A DNA stretch of 18,170 bases. Origin: JAMLIN01 sp041676645 (lineage in GTDB: Bacteria > Pseudomonadota > Gammaproteobacteria > Burkholderiales > Burkholderiaceae_E). The translations under genes and the position numbers were made by a program. The notes under the pieces were generated by a model, which was not told where the DNA came from, did not search any database, and was given only the letters and a program-made list of their open reading frames with translations. Where the stretch lies: positions 1-18,170 of the forward strand of contig JBAYRO010000059.1 in the NCBI GenBank assembly GCA_041676645.1. The letters are read 5' to 3'. Shown piece by piece: positions 7,105 to 15,095 of the stretch; the first letter of the stretch is position 1; each line of letters begins with the position of its first letter.

Positions 7105-8655
7105 ATGTCCAGTCCTGAATCCTCGCCCGTCGACTACGGGCTTGCCGCCCAGGCCTCGGGCCTGACGATCGGATCATTGTTCGCGGCCAGCGTTCGGAAC
7201 GGACCCGGGCGCATCGCGCTCGAACAGGGCTCCCGGCAACTGAGCTATGCGCAGCTCGACCAGCGGAGCAATCGCCTGTGCAATCTGCTCCGGGCCCACG
7301 GCGTGGCACGGGGCGACCGTATCGCGATCCTGTCGGAGAACCGGATCGAGTACATCGAGCTGCTGGTCGCCGCGGCCAAGCTCGGCGTCATCGCAGCCTG
7401 CCAGAACTGGCGCCTGGGGGAGGCGGAGCTGCGCCACTGCGTCGAGCTCGTCACGCCGAAGCTGATCTTCGCTTCCGAACGGCATGCATCCTCCGCCCGG
7501 CGTCATGCCGATCTCGCGAAGGTGCTCGTCTTCGGCCCGGACCACGAGGACGCGCTCGCGGCGGCATCGGCCAGCGCCATCGAGGACCGGTGCGAGCCCG
7601 AAGACGGCGTCGTCATCCTGTATACGAGCGGCACGACCGGACTGCCCAAGGGCGCGCTGATCAGCCAGCGCGCCGAGATCGCCCGAGCCTTCCTGCAGAT
7701 GGTCGATCTTCCGACCACGCCCGACGAGCATTTCGTCGCCTGGGCGCCGCTGTTCCACATGGTCTCGACGGATACGGTCTTCATGACGCTGATCCAGGGC
7801 GGCACGGTGATCGTGACCGACGGATTCCAGCCCGACGAGCTTGCCGCGATCGTTGCGCGGCAGAAACTCGGGCGACTCACGCTGATGCCGGGAATGATCA
7901 CGCCCTTCCTCGAGGCGATGAGGCGCGTCGGGGCCCCGCCCGCCGGGGTCCGCTGGGCCGGAGTCATGGCCGACCTGGTGCCCCGCGAACAGATCGCCGA
8001 GACGACCCGGCTGCTCGATGCGCCGTACCTGAACACCTTCGGATCGACGGAGACCGGCATGCCGCCGGCCACCCGCGGGATCATTCCGGTCGGCGTCGTG
8101 CCGGACAGGCTGGACAAGATCCAGAGCTCCTTCTGCCGCATCAGGCTGGTCGATCCCGAGGACCGGGAGGTGCCCGACGGCGAGCCGGGCGAGCTGGCGA
8201 TACGCGGCCCGACGCTGTTCTCCGGGTACTGGAACAATCCGCAAGCGAACCGCGAGGATTTTCGCGGCGGCTGGTTCCACATGGGCGACGTGTTCGTCCG
8301 CAATCCGGACGGGACGCTTTCATTCGTCGACCGGCGGAAGTACCTGATCAAGTCGGGCGGGGAGAACATCTATCCGGCCGAGATCGAACGGGTGCTGCTG
8401 ACGGAGCCCCGGGTCGCCGATGCCGTGGTGGTGCGCAGGGCCGATCCGAAATGGGGCGAGATCCCGGTCGCCTTCGTCGTCCGGCGCGATGCCAGCCTCG
8501 ATGCCGATGCCTTGACGGGCCTTTGCAGGGCGCATATTGCCGGCTACAAGGTTCCGAAGGAGATCCGCTTCGTCGAGGAATCGGAGATCCCCCGCAGCAC
8601 CACCGGCAAGATCAAGCGTCACGACCTCGAGGCTCGCATCAGGCAAGACAGCTGA
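7105..8655 (+). CDS. AMP-forming acyl-CoA ligase 2 (FadD-like)
   Basis: A 516-residue adenylate-forming CoA ligase of medium/long-chain or aromatic acid type. Motifs seen: LYTSGTTGLPKG (~172-183), APLFHM (~214-219), TFGSTETG (~311-318), FVDRRKYLIKSGGENIYPAE (~407-426) and the C-terminal PRSTTGKIKR with the adenylation lysine Lys502. The ribose-binding Asp395 is present, but the motif around it reads WFHMGD, with methionine where most family members, including both other ligases here, have threonine in TGD. The gene follows dctP by 71 bases and precedes the hydratase gene by 27 bases, placing it within the catabolic cluster. It may act on the imported acid or on a ring-opened or chain-shortened intermediate. 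It is clearly not a recent copy of the other ligases. Confidence 0.9.
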   Translation: MSSPESSPVDYGLAAQASGLTIGSLFAASVRNGPGRIALEQGSRQLSYAQLDQRSNRLCNLLRAHGVARGDRIAILSENRIEYIELLVAAAKLGVIAACQNWRLGEAELRHCVELVTPKLIFASERHASSARRHADLAKVLVFGPDHEDALAAASASAIEDRCEPEDGVVILYTSGTTGLPKGALISQRAEIARAFLQMVDLPTTPDEHFVAWAPLFHMVSTDTVFMTLIQGGTVIVTDGFQPDELAAIVARQKLGRLTLMPGMITPFLEAMRRVGAPPAGVRWAGVMADLVPREQIAETTRLLDAPYLNTFGSTETGMPPATRGIIPVGVVPDRLDKIQSSFCRIRLVDPEDREVPDGEPGELAIRGPTLFSGYWNNPQANREDFRGGWFHMGDVFVRNPDGTLSFVDRRKYLIKSGGENIYPAEIERVLLTEPRVADAVVVRRADPKWGEIPVAFVVRRDASLDADALTGLCRAHIAGYKVPKEIRFVEESEIPRSTTGKIKRHDLEARIRQDS

Positions 8656-8682
8656 CGGCCTCTTCTTCAAGCGGATGGTTCC

Positions 8683-9489
8683 ATGGAAAAAGTTCTTCTC
8701 GAAAAGCGCAAGCATGTCGGCCTGGTCACGATAAACCGTCCCGATGTGCGCAACGCGCTCGATCCGGAGGCGGTGTGCCGCCTTGCCGACGTGTTCTCGG
8801 AGCTTCATGACGATGACGATGTCCGCGTGGTCATCGTCACCGGTGCCGGCCAGGATGCGTTCTGCGCCGGCGCCGACCTGGGCCGTTTGATTCCGCTCAT
8901 CAGTGGCGAGCGGGCGCCCGAGGACGAGTGGGATCGCCGTTTCAAGGGCGAGCCGGGCATCTTCGAGCGCAGCATCCTGCGCAGCTACGACATCGACAAG
9001 CCCGTGATCGCGGCGATAAACGGATTCGCGATCGCCGGCGGCATGGAGCTCGTCCAGGGAACCGATCTGCGGATCGCCGCCGACTCCGCCCGGTTCGGGG
9101 TCCAGGAGGTCAAGTGGGCCATCTTCCCGGCGGGCGGATCCACCGTACGGCTGCCGCGGCAGATGACCATGCCGCGCGCGATGGAGCTGCTGCTCACCGG
9201 GGACCTGATCGATGCCGGCACGGCCCTGGAGTGGGGTTTCCTCAATCGCGTGGTTCCCGCCGCGCAGGTGCTGGACACGGCCCTGGAGCTTGCCGAGCGG
9301 ATCGCGCGCAACGGGCCGATCGCGGTGCGCGCCATCCGTCGGTCGGCGCGCGCATGCGCCGGTCTTCCCGAACATGCGGGCCTGGCCATGGAACTGCAGT
9401 TCGCGGCGCCGGTCTTCGCGAGCGAGGACGCGCGCGAGGGACCGCGCAGCTTTCTCGAGAAGCGGCCGGCGGTCTATCGTGGACGCTGA
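8683..9489 (+). CDS. Enoyl-CoA hydratase/isomerase family protein (crotonase)
   Basis: A 268-residue crotonase-fold enzyme, normal length for the family. The oxyanion-hole motif CAGADLGRL (~61-69) and AIAGGMEL (~116-123) are clear. Glu122 (GGMEL) and Glu142 (VQEVK) line up with the two catalytic glutamates of classical enoyl-CoA hydratases, so hydration of a 2-enoyl-CoA is the best prediction. An isomerase or specialised lyase role remains possible. The segment SGERAPEDEWDRRFKGE (~74-90), between the oxyanion loop and the second motif, is longer than in the shortest hydratases and may shape the acyl pocket. It lies 27 bases after ligase 2 with only a weak ribosome site. In the pathway it would act after ligase activation and dehydrogenation, or after the carboxylase, as in leucine and geraniol catabolism. 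Confidence 0.88.
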   Translation: MEKVLLEKRKHVGLVTINRPDVRNALDPEAVCRLADVFSELHDDDDVRVVIVTGAGQDAFCAGADLGRLIPLISGERAPEDEWDRRFKGEPGIFERSILRSYDIDKPVIAAINGFAIAGGMELVQGTDLRIAADSARFGVQEVKWAIFPAGGSTVRLPRQMTMPRAMELLLTGDLIDAGTALEWGFLNRVVPAAQVLDTALELAERIARNGPIAVRAIRRSARACAGLPEHAGLAMELQFAAPVFASEDAREGPRSFLEKRPAVYRGR

Positions 9490-9563
9490 CGCGCATACTC
9501 GCCGGCGGTGCCCGCCCGCAGCGCTGCGCCTTGGACGTCGAGTGTCGGCGATCGAATGACTAC

Positions 9564-9569
9564 AGGAGG
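9564..9569 (+). promoter_or_regulatory. Shine-Dalgarno of the GST gene
   Basis: AGGAGG lies 9 bases before the GTG at 9579. It is the reason for choosing this rare start, since the preceding in-frame sequence overlaps the hydratase gene in another frame. Confidence 0.75.
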
Positions 9570-9578
9570 AATCGCATC

Positions 9579-10244
9579 GTGATCGAGCTCTATCACTGCA
9601 TGAACGCCCGCTCGTTTCGTCCGCTGTGGACGCTGGAGGAAATGGGCCTGGCCTACGACCTGAAGATGCTGCCCTTTCCGCCACGTGTGCTGGCGCGCGA
9701 ATACAAGAAGCTCAATCCGCTGGGCACGATTCCCCTGTTGCTCGATGGATCGGCGTGCATGACCGAGTCGAGCGCCATATGCCACTATCTCGCGACACGC
9801 CACGGCCCCAGTCCGCTGGCGCTCGATCCGTCCGAGGACGAATACGGCGCGTTCCTGAACTGGACCCACTTCGGCGAGGCCACGCTCACCTTCCCGCAGA
9901 CGCTGGTGCTGCGCTACTCGATGTTCGAAGCGCCCGAGCGGCGCCTGCCGCAGGTGGCCAGCGACTACGCGCAATGGTTCCTGGCGCGACTGCGCGCGAT
10001 CGAGTCGACGCTCGAGGGGCGCGAGTTTCTTTGCGCCGGACGCTTCACGGTGGCCGACATCTCGGTGGCCTATTCGCTGCTGCTTGCCACCACGCTGCGC
10101 CTGGACGGCGATTTCGGCCCCAACGTGGCCGCCTACTGGGCGCGACTGCAGCAACGCGAAGGCTATCTGCGCGCGCAGGCCTCGCAGCGGGCCGCGGCCG
10201 AGAAGGCGGGGCTCCCTCTGGATGGGCCGGTATCCGACGAATAG
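9579..10244 (+). CDS. Glutathione S-transferase family protein
   Basis: A 221-residue soluble GST with GTG start. The N-terminal thioredoxin-like domain opens with IELYHCMNARSFRPLWTLEE, where Ser12 is a candidate glutathione-activating residue. It contains the cis-proline region NPLGTIPLLLDG (~46-57) and the glutathione gamma-glutamyl site TESSAI (~62-67). The helical C-terminal domain has the conserved capping box CAGRFTVADISVAYSLLLA. The gene lies between the hydratase and ligase 3 genes on the same strand (89 and 47 bases away), so it probably belongs to the catabolic unit. Candidate roles are conjugation of a reactive enoyl or epoxide intermediate, a maleylacetoacetate-isomerase-like cis-trans isomerisation, or simple detoxification; nothing visible in the sequence chooses between them. 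Confidence 0.87.
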   Translation: MIELYHCMNARSFRPLWTLEEMGLAYDLKMLPFPPRVLAREYKKLNPLGTIPLLLDGSACMTESSAICHYLATRHGPSPLALDPSEDEYGAFLNWTHFGEATLTFPQTLVLRYSMFEAPERRLPQVASDYAQWFLARLRAIESTLEGREFLCAGRFTVADISVAYSLLLATTLRLDGDFGPNVAAYWARLQQREGYLRAQASQRAAAEKAGLPLDGPVSDE

Positions 10245-10291
10245 GAGCAGGCTGCGGATCGCATCACGCATCGAACGAGGGGAGAAAGGAC

Positions 10292-11848
10292 ATGGACCAG
10301 GGGATCGGTAACTGGGTGTCGGTTCACGCTCGGCGCAATCCCGAGCTCGTCGCACTGATCGACGCCAGCGCCAATGGCGCCAGGATCAGCTACATCGAAC
10401 TCGAGCGGCGCACCAATGCGCTTGCGGACGCGCTGCGCGCGCGCGGGGTGCGCAAGGGCGACCGGGTGGCGATGATGGCCTTCAACAGCCCGCAGTTCCT
10501 GGAGGTGGCGATCGCGGTGGCCAGGCTCGGCGCGATCCTGGTGCCGATCAACTTCCGGCTGGCGGCGCCCGAGGTTCGCTACATCCTCGACGATGCCGCG
10601 CCCTGCGTGATGTTCGTGTCGCCCCAGACGGCGGCCACGGCGGGCGAGGGCGCGGCCGGCAGCTATGTCCGCGAGATCGTCGAGATCCCTTCGGCCGCGC
10701 AGCGAGCCGCCGGCGCGCCCTCGCTCTACGAGGACTGGATCGCCGGCGGCTCCCCGGAGCGCGTCGAGATCGACGTCCGCCAGGACGACGTGGCGACGCT
10801 GATGTACACGTCCGGCACCACCGGTTTCCCCAAGGGGACCATGCTCACGCATGGCAACCATTTCTGGAATGCGATCACCAACATCTGCATGAGGGAAGGG
10901 CTGACCGCCGCGGATTCGTCGCTCGCGGCGGCGCCGATGTTCCATATCGGCGCCTTCGGCATCTTCACGCTGCCGCTCCTGTACCTGGGCGGAACATCGG
11001 TGATCATGGAATCCTTCGTTCCGGCGGCATGGATCGATGCGGTCGAGGCGCACCGGCCGACGCTCGCCTTCTGCGTGCCCGCGATGTGGGCGGCGATCGA
11101 GGCGGCGGGGCTCGAGGGGCGCGACCTGGGTTCGCTGCGCTACGGCATCTCGGGCGGCTCGCCTTGCCCCGTCGTGCTGATCGAGGCCCTGCGCCGGCGC
11201 GGCCTGGTGTTCACCGAGGGTTTCGGCCTGACCGAAACCGCACCGATCGCCTCGGCGCTCGATGCGGACGACGTGGTCGCCCATGCCGGCTCGGTGGGCA
11301 AGCCGATCGCGCATGTGCAGTACCGCATCGCCGACGATGACGGCCATGATGTGCCCACGGGCCAGACCGGCGAGCTGCTGATCCGCGGCCCCAACGTGTT
11401 CATCGGCTACTGGCAGAAGCCCGAGGCCACGCGCGAAGCGCTCCAGGGCGGATGGTTTCGCACCGGGGATCTCGCGCGCGTCGACGAGGAGGGTTTCTAC
11501 TACATCGTCGATCGCAAGAAGGACATGGTCATCAGTGGCGGCGAGAACGTCTATCCGGCCGAGGTCGAGCAGGTCCTGCACCGGCATCCGGCAGTCGCCG
11601 ATGTGGCGGTGATCGGCACGCCCGATACGCGCTGGGGCGAGGCGGTCACGGCGGTGATCGTGCGCAGGCCGGACGCCCAGCTGGCCGAGGAGGAGCTGAT
11701 CTCCTGGACGCGCGAACGCCTGGCGCACTTCAAGTGTCCACGCGTGGTCACCTTCGTCGACGAGCTGCCGCGCACCACCACCGGCAAGGTCCTGAAGCGC
11801 GAGCTGCGCCAGCAATGGGGCGGCGACGGATCGGCGGTGCAGCGCTGA
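10292..11848 (+). CDS. AMP-forming acyl-CoA ligase 3 (long-chain-fatty-acid/aryl-CoA ligase type)
   Basis: A 518-residue adenylate-forming CoA ligase, the third in the cluster. It has the full canonical set: MYTSGTTGFPKG (~171-182), APMFHIGAFG (~214-223), EGFGLTETAP (~309-318), WFRTGD with Asp393, VDRKKDMVISGGENVYPAE (~406-424) and PRTTTGKVLKREL with adenylation lysine Lys499. The ATG at 10292 follows GGAGAAAGGA at 10281-10290; upstream in-frame sequence is the GST gene in another frame. It is the last gene of the + strand unit, followed by a convergent hairpin. Compared with ligases 1 and 2 it is the most standard enzyme and could act as a general fatty- or aryl-acyl-CoA ligase. Retention of three divergent ligases suggests either different acids or successive CoA activations. 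Confidence 0.92.
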   Translation: MDQGIGNWVSVHARRNPELVALIDASANGARISYIELERRTNALADALRARGVRKGDRVAMMAFNSPQFLEVAIAVARLGAILVPINFRLAAPEVRYILDDAAPCVMFVSPQTAATAGEGAAGSYVREIVEIPSAAQRAAGAPSLYEDWIAGGSPERVEIDVRQDDVATLMYTSGTTGFPKGTMLTHGNHFWNAITNICMREGLTAADSSLAAAPMFHIGAFGIFTLPLLYLGGTSVIMESFVPAAWIDAVEAHRPTLAFCVPAMWAAIEAAGLEGRDLGSLRYGISGGSPCPVVLIEALRRRGLVFTEGFGLTETAPIASALDADDVVAHAGSVGKPIAHVQYRIADDDGHDVPTGQTGELLIRGPNVFIGYWQKPEATREALQGGWFRTGDLARVDEEGFYYIVDRKKDMVISGGENVYPAEVEQVLHRHPAVADVAVIGTPDTRWGEAVTAVIVRRPDAQLAEEELISWTRERLAHFKCPRVVTFVDELPRTTTGKVLKRELRQQWGGDGSAVQR

Positions 11849-11898
11849 TTCCCGCCATCCGGCGAGCGCACACTGCGGGCACGAGCGGAGGGTGAACA

Positions 11899-11918
11899 GG
11901 CCCTGGTCGACAAGGGCC
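11899..11918. terminator. Possible bidirectional terminator hairpin between convergent genes
   Basis: GGCCCT (11899-11904) and AGGGCC (11913-11918) form a 6-bp stem with an 8-base loop containing GTCGAC. It lies between the stops of ligase 3 and the MFS gene, where a shared terminator is expected, but no T-run follows on either strand. The remainder of the 86-base gap shows nothing else. Confidence 0.35.
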
Positions 11919-11934
11919 GCGGCGACGATCCCGT

Positions 11935-13149
11935 TCAGTCTTCCTGCGCGCTGAACCGGGCGCCCAGGCCCTGCCGGATGCGCAGGAAGAAGCTCGCCGC
12001 CGCCAGCAGGATCACCAGCTGCAGCACCAGGGTCGAGCGCAGGCCCGTGGCCGAGGCGAGCGCGCCGGCGATCAAGCCGCCCAGCGCGTCGAAGCCCCAG
12101 CGCCCGCCGATGAAGATCGAGATCATCCGGCCGCGCAGTTCGTCGGGCGAGATCGTCTGGGTCATCACGTTGGTCAGCACGTTGCACATGGTCAGGCCGA
12201 AGCCGAAGCCGAACAGCGCGCACAGGGTCACCGGCAGGGGCGGCAGCAGCGACAGGGTGGCGGTGCCGAGGATGGTGAGGATCCAGCCGGCGGTCATTGC
12301 GCGCAGCCAGGACGGCGGTGTGGCCATCCGCGTGAGCAGCAGGGTGCCGCAGAGCGACCCGGCGCCCGAGGCGCCGAGCAGCCAGCCGAGGGTGCGGCTG
12401 TCACCGGCGTACACATCCGCCGCCCAGACGGGCAGCAGCACGAGCACGGCGCCGGTCGCGACGTTCTGGGTGAAGGACAGGCCGAGGATGCGCTTGAGCG
12501 TCCAGTGACCGCCGAGGTGGCGTAGCCCGTCGAGGAGAAGGCCCAGCACGGCCCGGTCGGTCGGTGGTTTCGGATCGAGCCGCAACCTCCAGATGAAGAC
12601 CATCATGCCGATGTAGGAGACGGCATTGACGATGAAGCACCAGGCTTCGCTCGTCACCGCCAGGATCAGGCCGGCCAGGGGCGGGCCGACGAAACGGGCG
12701 CTGTTGAACACCGCGGCATTGAGTGCGAGGGCGTTGGCCAGCAGGGCGCGGTCGCGCACCAGGTCCGGGATCAGGGTCTGGCGCAGCGGACTCTCGAGCG
12801 CGTTGAAGATGCCCATCAGCGCCGCCGCCACCAGCAGCAGGATCGGTCCGGACATGTCGAGCCACACCGCGACCGCGAGGCCCACGCCGAGCGCGGCGCC
12901 GGCGCCAAGTGCGATCAGGAAGAGCTTGCGGGAGTCGTAGCGATCGACCAGCGAACCGGCAAGCGGCGCGACGATCATCTGCGGAAGCTGCAGCAGGACG
13001 GCAGCGATGCCGAGCAGGGCCGCCGAACCGGTGACGCGGTAGATCAGCCAGGAAAGCGCAACCTGCTGGATCCATGATCCGAGGATCGAGGCCGCGTGGC
13101 CGACGAAGAAATGCCGGAAGTCCCGTGAGCGGAGAGAGGTCAGCTGCAT
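11935..13149 (-). CDS. MFS transporter, EntS-like (DHA3-type exporter)
   Basis: A 404-residue inner-membrane protein with about 12 hydrophobic segments. The loop between helices 2 and 3 reads GSLVDRYDSRK (~65-75), a major-facilitator motif A variant. FVGHAASILGSWIQQVALSWLIYRVTGS-type N-terminal sequence (~16-42) is typical of the EntS/MFS_3 branch that exports siderophores or drugs. The substrate cannot be inferred. It starts 31 bases after the glnS stop on the same strand, with a weak ribosome site, so it could be co-transcribed with glnS. It converges on the catabolic unit and is probably unrelated to it. The C-terminus RFSAQED is hydrophilic and cytoplasmic by the usual topology. Confidence 0.88.
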   Translation of the reverse strand: MQLTSLRSRDFRHFFVGHAASILGSWIQQVALSWLIYRVTGSAALLGIAAVLLQLPQMIVAPLAGSLVDRYDSRKLFLIALGAGAALGVGLAVAVWLDMSGPILLLVAAALMGIFNALESPLRQTLIPDLVRDRALLANALALNAAVFNSARFVGPPLAGLILAVTSEAWCFIVNAVSYIGMMVFIWRLRLDPKPPTDRAVLGLLLDGLRHLGGHWTLKRILGLSFTQNVATGAVLVLLPVWAADVYAGDSRTLGWLLGASGAGSLCGTLLLTRMATPPSWLRAMTAGWILTILGTATLSLLPPLPVTLCALFGFGFGLTMCNVLTNVMTQTISPDELRGRMISIFIGGRWGFDALGGLIAGALASATGLRSTLVLQLVILLAAASFFLRIRQGLGARFSAQED

Positions 13150-13180
13150 CGGGCGGTTCCGCGCGAGACCCCGGCGGACC

Positions 13181-14941
13181 TCACTTGCGCTTGGCCCAGG
13201 AGTCCTTCAGCGTGACGGCCCGGTTGAAGACCGGGGCGTCGCCGCGATGGTCGATGCGATCGGCGACGAAGTAGCCGTGGCGCTCGAACTGCAGCCGGGC
13301 CTCGGGCGCGGTGCCGGCCAGCCCGGGCTCCACGAAACCCTGGACGATGCGGACCGACTCCGGATTGAGCGCGGCGAGATGGCCTTCGTCGCCGGCGTCC
13401 GGTTGCGGCATGGTGAACAGGCGGTCGTAGAGCCGGATCTCGGCGGCGAGCGCATGATCCGTGCTGAGCCAGTGGATCGCGCCCTTCACCTTGTACTGGT
13501 CGGCGCCCGGCGTGCCGGATTTCGAGTCGGGCATGATGCAGGCTCGTACCGCGACGACCCGGCCGTCGGCGTCCTTGTCGCAGCCGGTGCATTCGACCAC
13601 GAAGCCGTAGCGCAGCCGGACCCGGTTGCCGGGGTACAGGCGGCGGAAACCCTTGGGCGGGGTTTCCTCGAAATCCTCGCGCTCGATCCAGAGCTCGCCG
13701 GTGAAGGGCAGGGCGCGTTCGCCGCGTTCCGGATGCGCGGGATGCACCGGCGCGACGCAGGGCTCGATGCGGCCGGCGGGCCAGTCCTCGATCAGCAGCC
13801 GCAGCGGATCGAGCACCGCGGTGGCCCGCGGCGCGCTGTCCTCGAGGTCCTCGCGCAGGGCCTGCTCGAGCTGGCCGAGTTCGATCCAGGAATCGGCGCG
13901 GGTCACGCCGATGCGTTCGCAGAAGCTGCGGATCGCCGTCGGGGTGTAGCCGCGCCGACGCAGCCCGACGATCGTCGGCATGCGGGGGTCGTCCCAGCCG
14001 GTGACATGGCCCTCGGCGACCAGCGCCTGGAGCTTGCGCTTGCTGGTGATCGTGTAGTCGAGGTTCAGGCGCGCGAACTCGATCTGCTGCGGCAGGGGAT
14101 GATCGAAGAAGCCACCTTCGGCGAGGCGCTCGAGTACCCAGTCGTAGAAGGGTCGATGGTCCTCGAACTCGAGGGTGCACAGCGAATGGGTGATGCGCTC
14201 GAGGGCATCCTCCACCGGATGCGCGTAGTCGTACATCGGGTAGATGCACCAGGCGTCACCGGTGCGGTGGTGGTGGGCGCGACGGATCCGGTAGAGCGCC
14301 GGATCGCGCATGTTCATGTTGGGCGAGCGCATGTCGATGCGCGCGCGCAGCACATGGCTGCCGTCGGGATGTTCGCCGGCGCGCATCTCGCGGAACAGCC
14401 GCAGATTCTCGGCGGCGCTGCGATCCCGATGCGGGGAGTCGGTTCCCGGCTCGGTCAGGGTGCCGCGGCTCGCCCGCATCTCTTCCTGCGTCTGCGAGTC
14501 GACATAGGCGTGGCCTGCCTCGATCAGGTATTCCGCGAAACGATAGAGCCACTCGAAGTAGTCGCTCGCGAAGTACAGCTGGGTTTCGCCGTCGGCTTCC
14601 CAGGAGTATCCGAGCCAGTGCACCGCATCGATGATCGAATCGACGTACTCCTGGTTCTCCTTCTCGGGATTGGTGTCGTCGAAGCGCAGGTGGCAGCGAC
14701 CGCCGAACTCCTCGGCGACGCCGAAGTTCAGGCAGATCGACTTGGCGTGGCCGATATGCAGATAGCCATTCGGCTCGGGCGGGAAGCGGGTGCGGATCCG
14801 GGCCGGATCGGGGGCGCCGGCGCGATGCTCGGCCGCCGTGCCGGGCCCGCCGGCCCAGCCCCGTGCAGGAATGCCGGCGGCGAGATCGTCGGCGATGCGT
14901 TGGCGGATGAAATTCTGCGGGGGGGTCGGCGCGTCGCTCAT
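13181..14941 (-). CDS. glnS: Glutaminyl-tRNA synthetase
   Basis: A 586-residue class I aminoacyl-tRNA synthetase that charges tRNA-Gln with glutamine. The start MSDAPTPPQNFIRQRI matches the family N-terminus. The HIGH signature is PNGYLHIGHAKS (~57-68) and the KMSKS-equivalent is ITSKR (~298-302). LRFDDTNPEKE (~85-95) and GWDDPRMPTIVGLRRRGY (~315-332) are diagnostic for GlnRS over the related GluRS. The C-terminal beta-barrel anticodon-binding part is complete to DSWAKRK. The protein is about 30 residues longer than the E. coli enzyme, partly from a low-complexity Gly/Ala/Pro insertion at about 24-48 before the HIGH region. The gene is 154 bases from the FKBP gene, and a long palindrome fills most of that gap, so it may have its own promoter. 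Confidence 0.97.
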   Translation of the reverse strand: MSDAPTPPQNFIRQRIADDLAAGIPARGWAGGPGTAAEHRAGAPDPARIRTRFPPEPNGYLHIGHAKSICLNFGVAEEFGGRCHLRFDDTNPEKENQEYVDSIIDAVHWLGYSWEADGETQLYFASDYFEWLYRFAEYLIEAGHAYVDSQTQEEMRASRGTLTEPGTDSPHRDRSAAENLRLFREMRAGEHPDGSHVLRARIDMRSPNMNMRDPALYRIRRAHHHRTGDAWCIYPMYDYAHPVEDALERITHSLCTLEFEDHRPFYDWVLERLAEGGFFDHPLPQQIEFARLNLDYTITSKRKLQALVAEGHVTGWDDPRMPTIVGLRRRGYTPTAIRSFCERIGVTRADSWIELGQLEQALREDLEDSAPRATAVLDPLRLLIEDWPAGRIEPCVAPVHPAHPERGERALPFTGELWIEREDFEETPPKGFRRLYPGNRVRLRYGFVVECTGCDKDADGRVVAVRACIMPDSKSGTPGADQYKVKGAIHWLSTDHALAAEIRLYDRLFTMPQPDAGDEGHLAALNPESVRIVQGFVEPGLAGTAPEARLQFERHGYFVADRIDHRGDAPVFNRAVTLKDSWAKRK

Positions 14942-14991
14942 GCCGGGAATTCTACGCAGTTCCCCGCCGAGCCGCCGGCCCGCCGCCGCTA

Positions 14992-15094
14992 CCGGCTTCA
15001 CGTGCGGGCGCAGGGCAAGGCGGGGGCGCCGAAGACAGTGCGGTTGCACGGCAAGGCGCCCCCAACGCCGCCATGCGTCCACACGTGAAGCCGG
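14992..15094. repeat. Long imperfect palindrome (39/40-base arms) between FKBP gene and glnS
   Basis: The left arm (14992-15030) and right arm (15055-15094) are near reverse complements. The outer 13 bases CCGGCTTCACGTG are perfect, the inner GGGGGCGCC is perfect, and the middle is interrupted by mismatches and a 1-base gap. The 24-base loop holds a second small hairpin, GTGC-GGTT-GCAC (15038-15049). The outer end touches the FKBP stop codon (15096-15098). There is no T-run beyond either end, so a simple intrinsic terminator is not the best reading. A palindromic mobile repeat (REPIN or MITE-like), or a structured RNA at the FKBP 3' end, fits the structure. Confidence 0.75.
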
Positions 15095-15095
15095 A

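Noticed and set aside
8683..9489. 4-chlorobenzoyl-CoA dehalogenase-like function, because the mix of ligase, crotonase and TRAP genes recalls the fcb cluster
   Set aside because: The hydrolytic aspartate and the key tryptophan of the dehalogenase are not at the aligned positions (Ala-Gly there), whereas both hydratase glutamates are present.
14949..14954. TAGAAT (minus strand) as -10 box of a glnS promoter
   Set aside because: It is only 7 bases from the ATG and no -35-like hexamer lies at the right distance; a chance match is likely.
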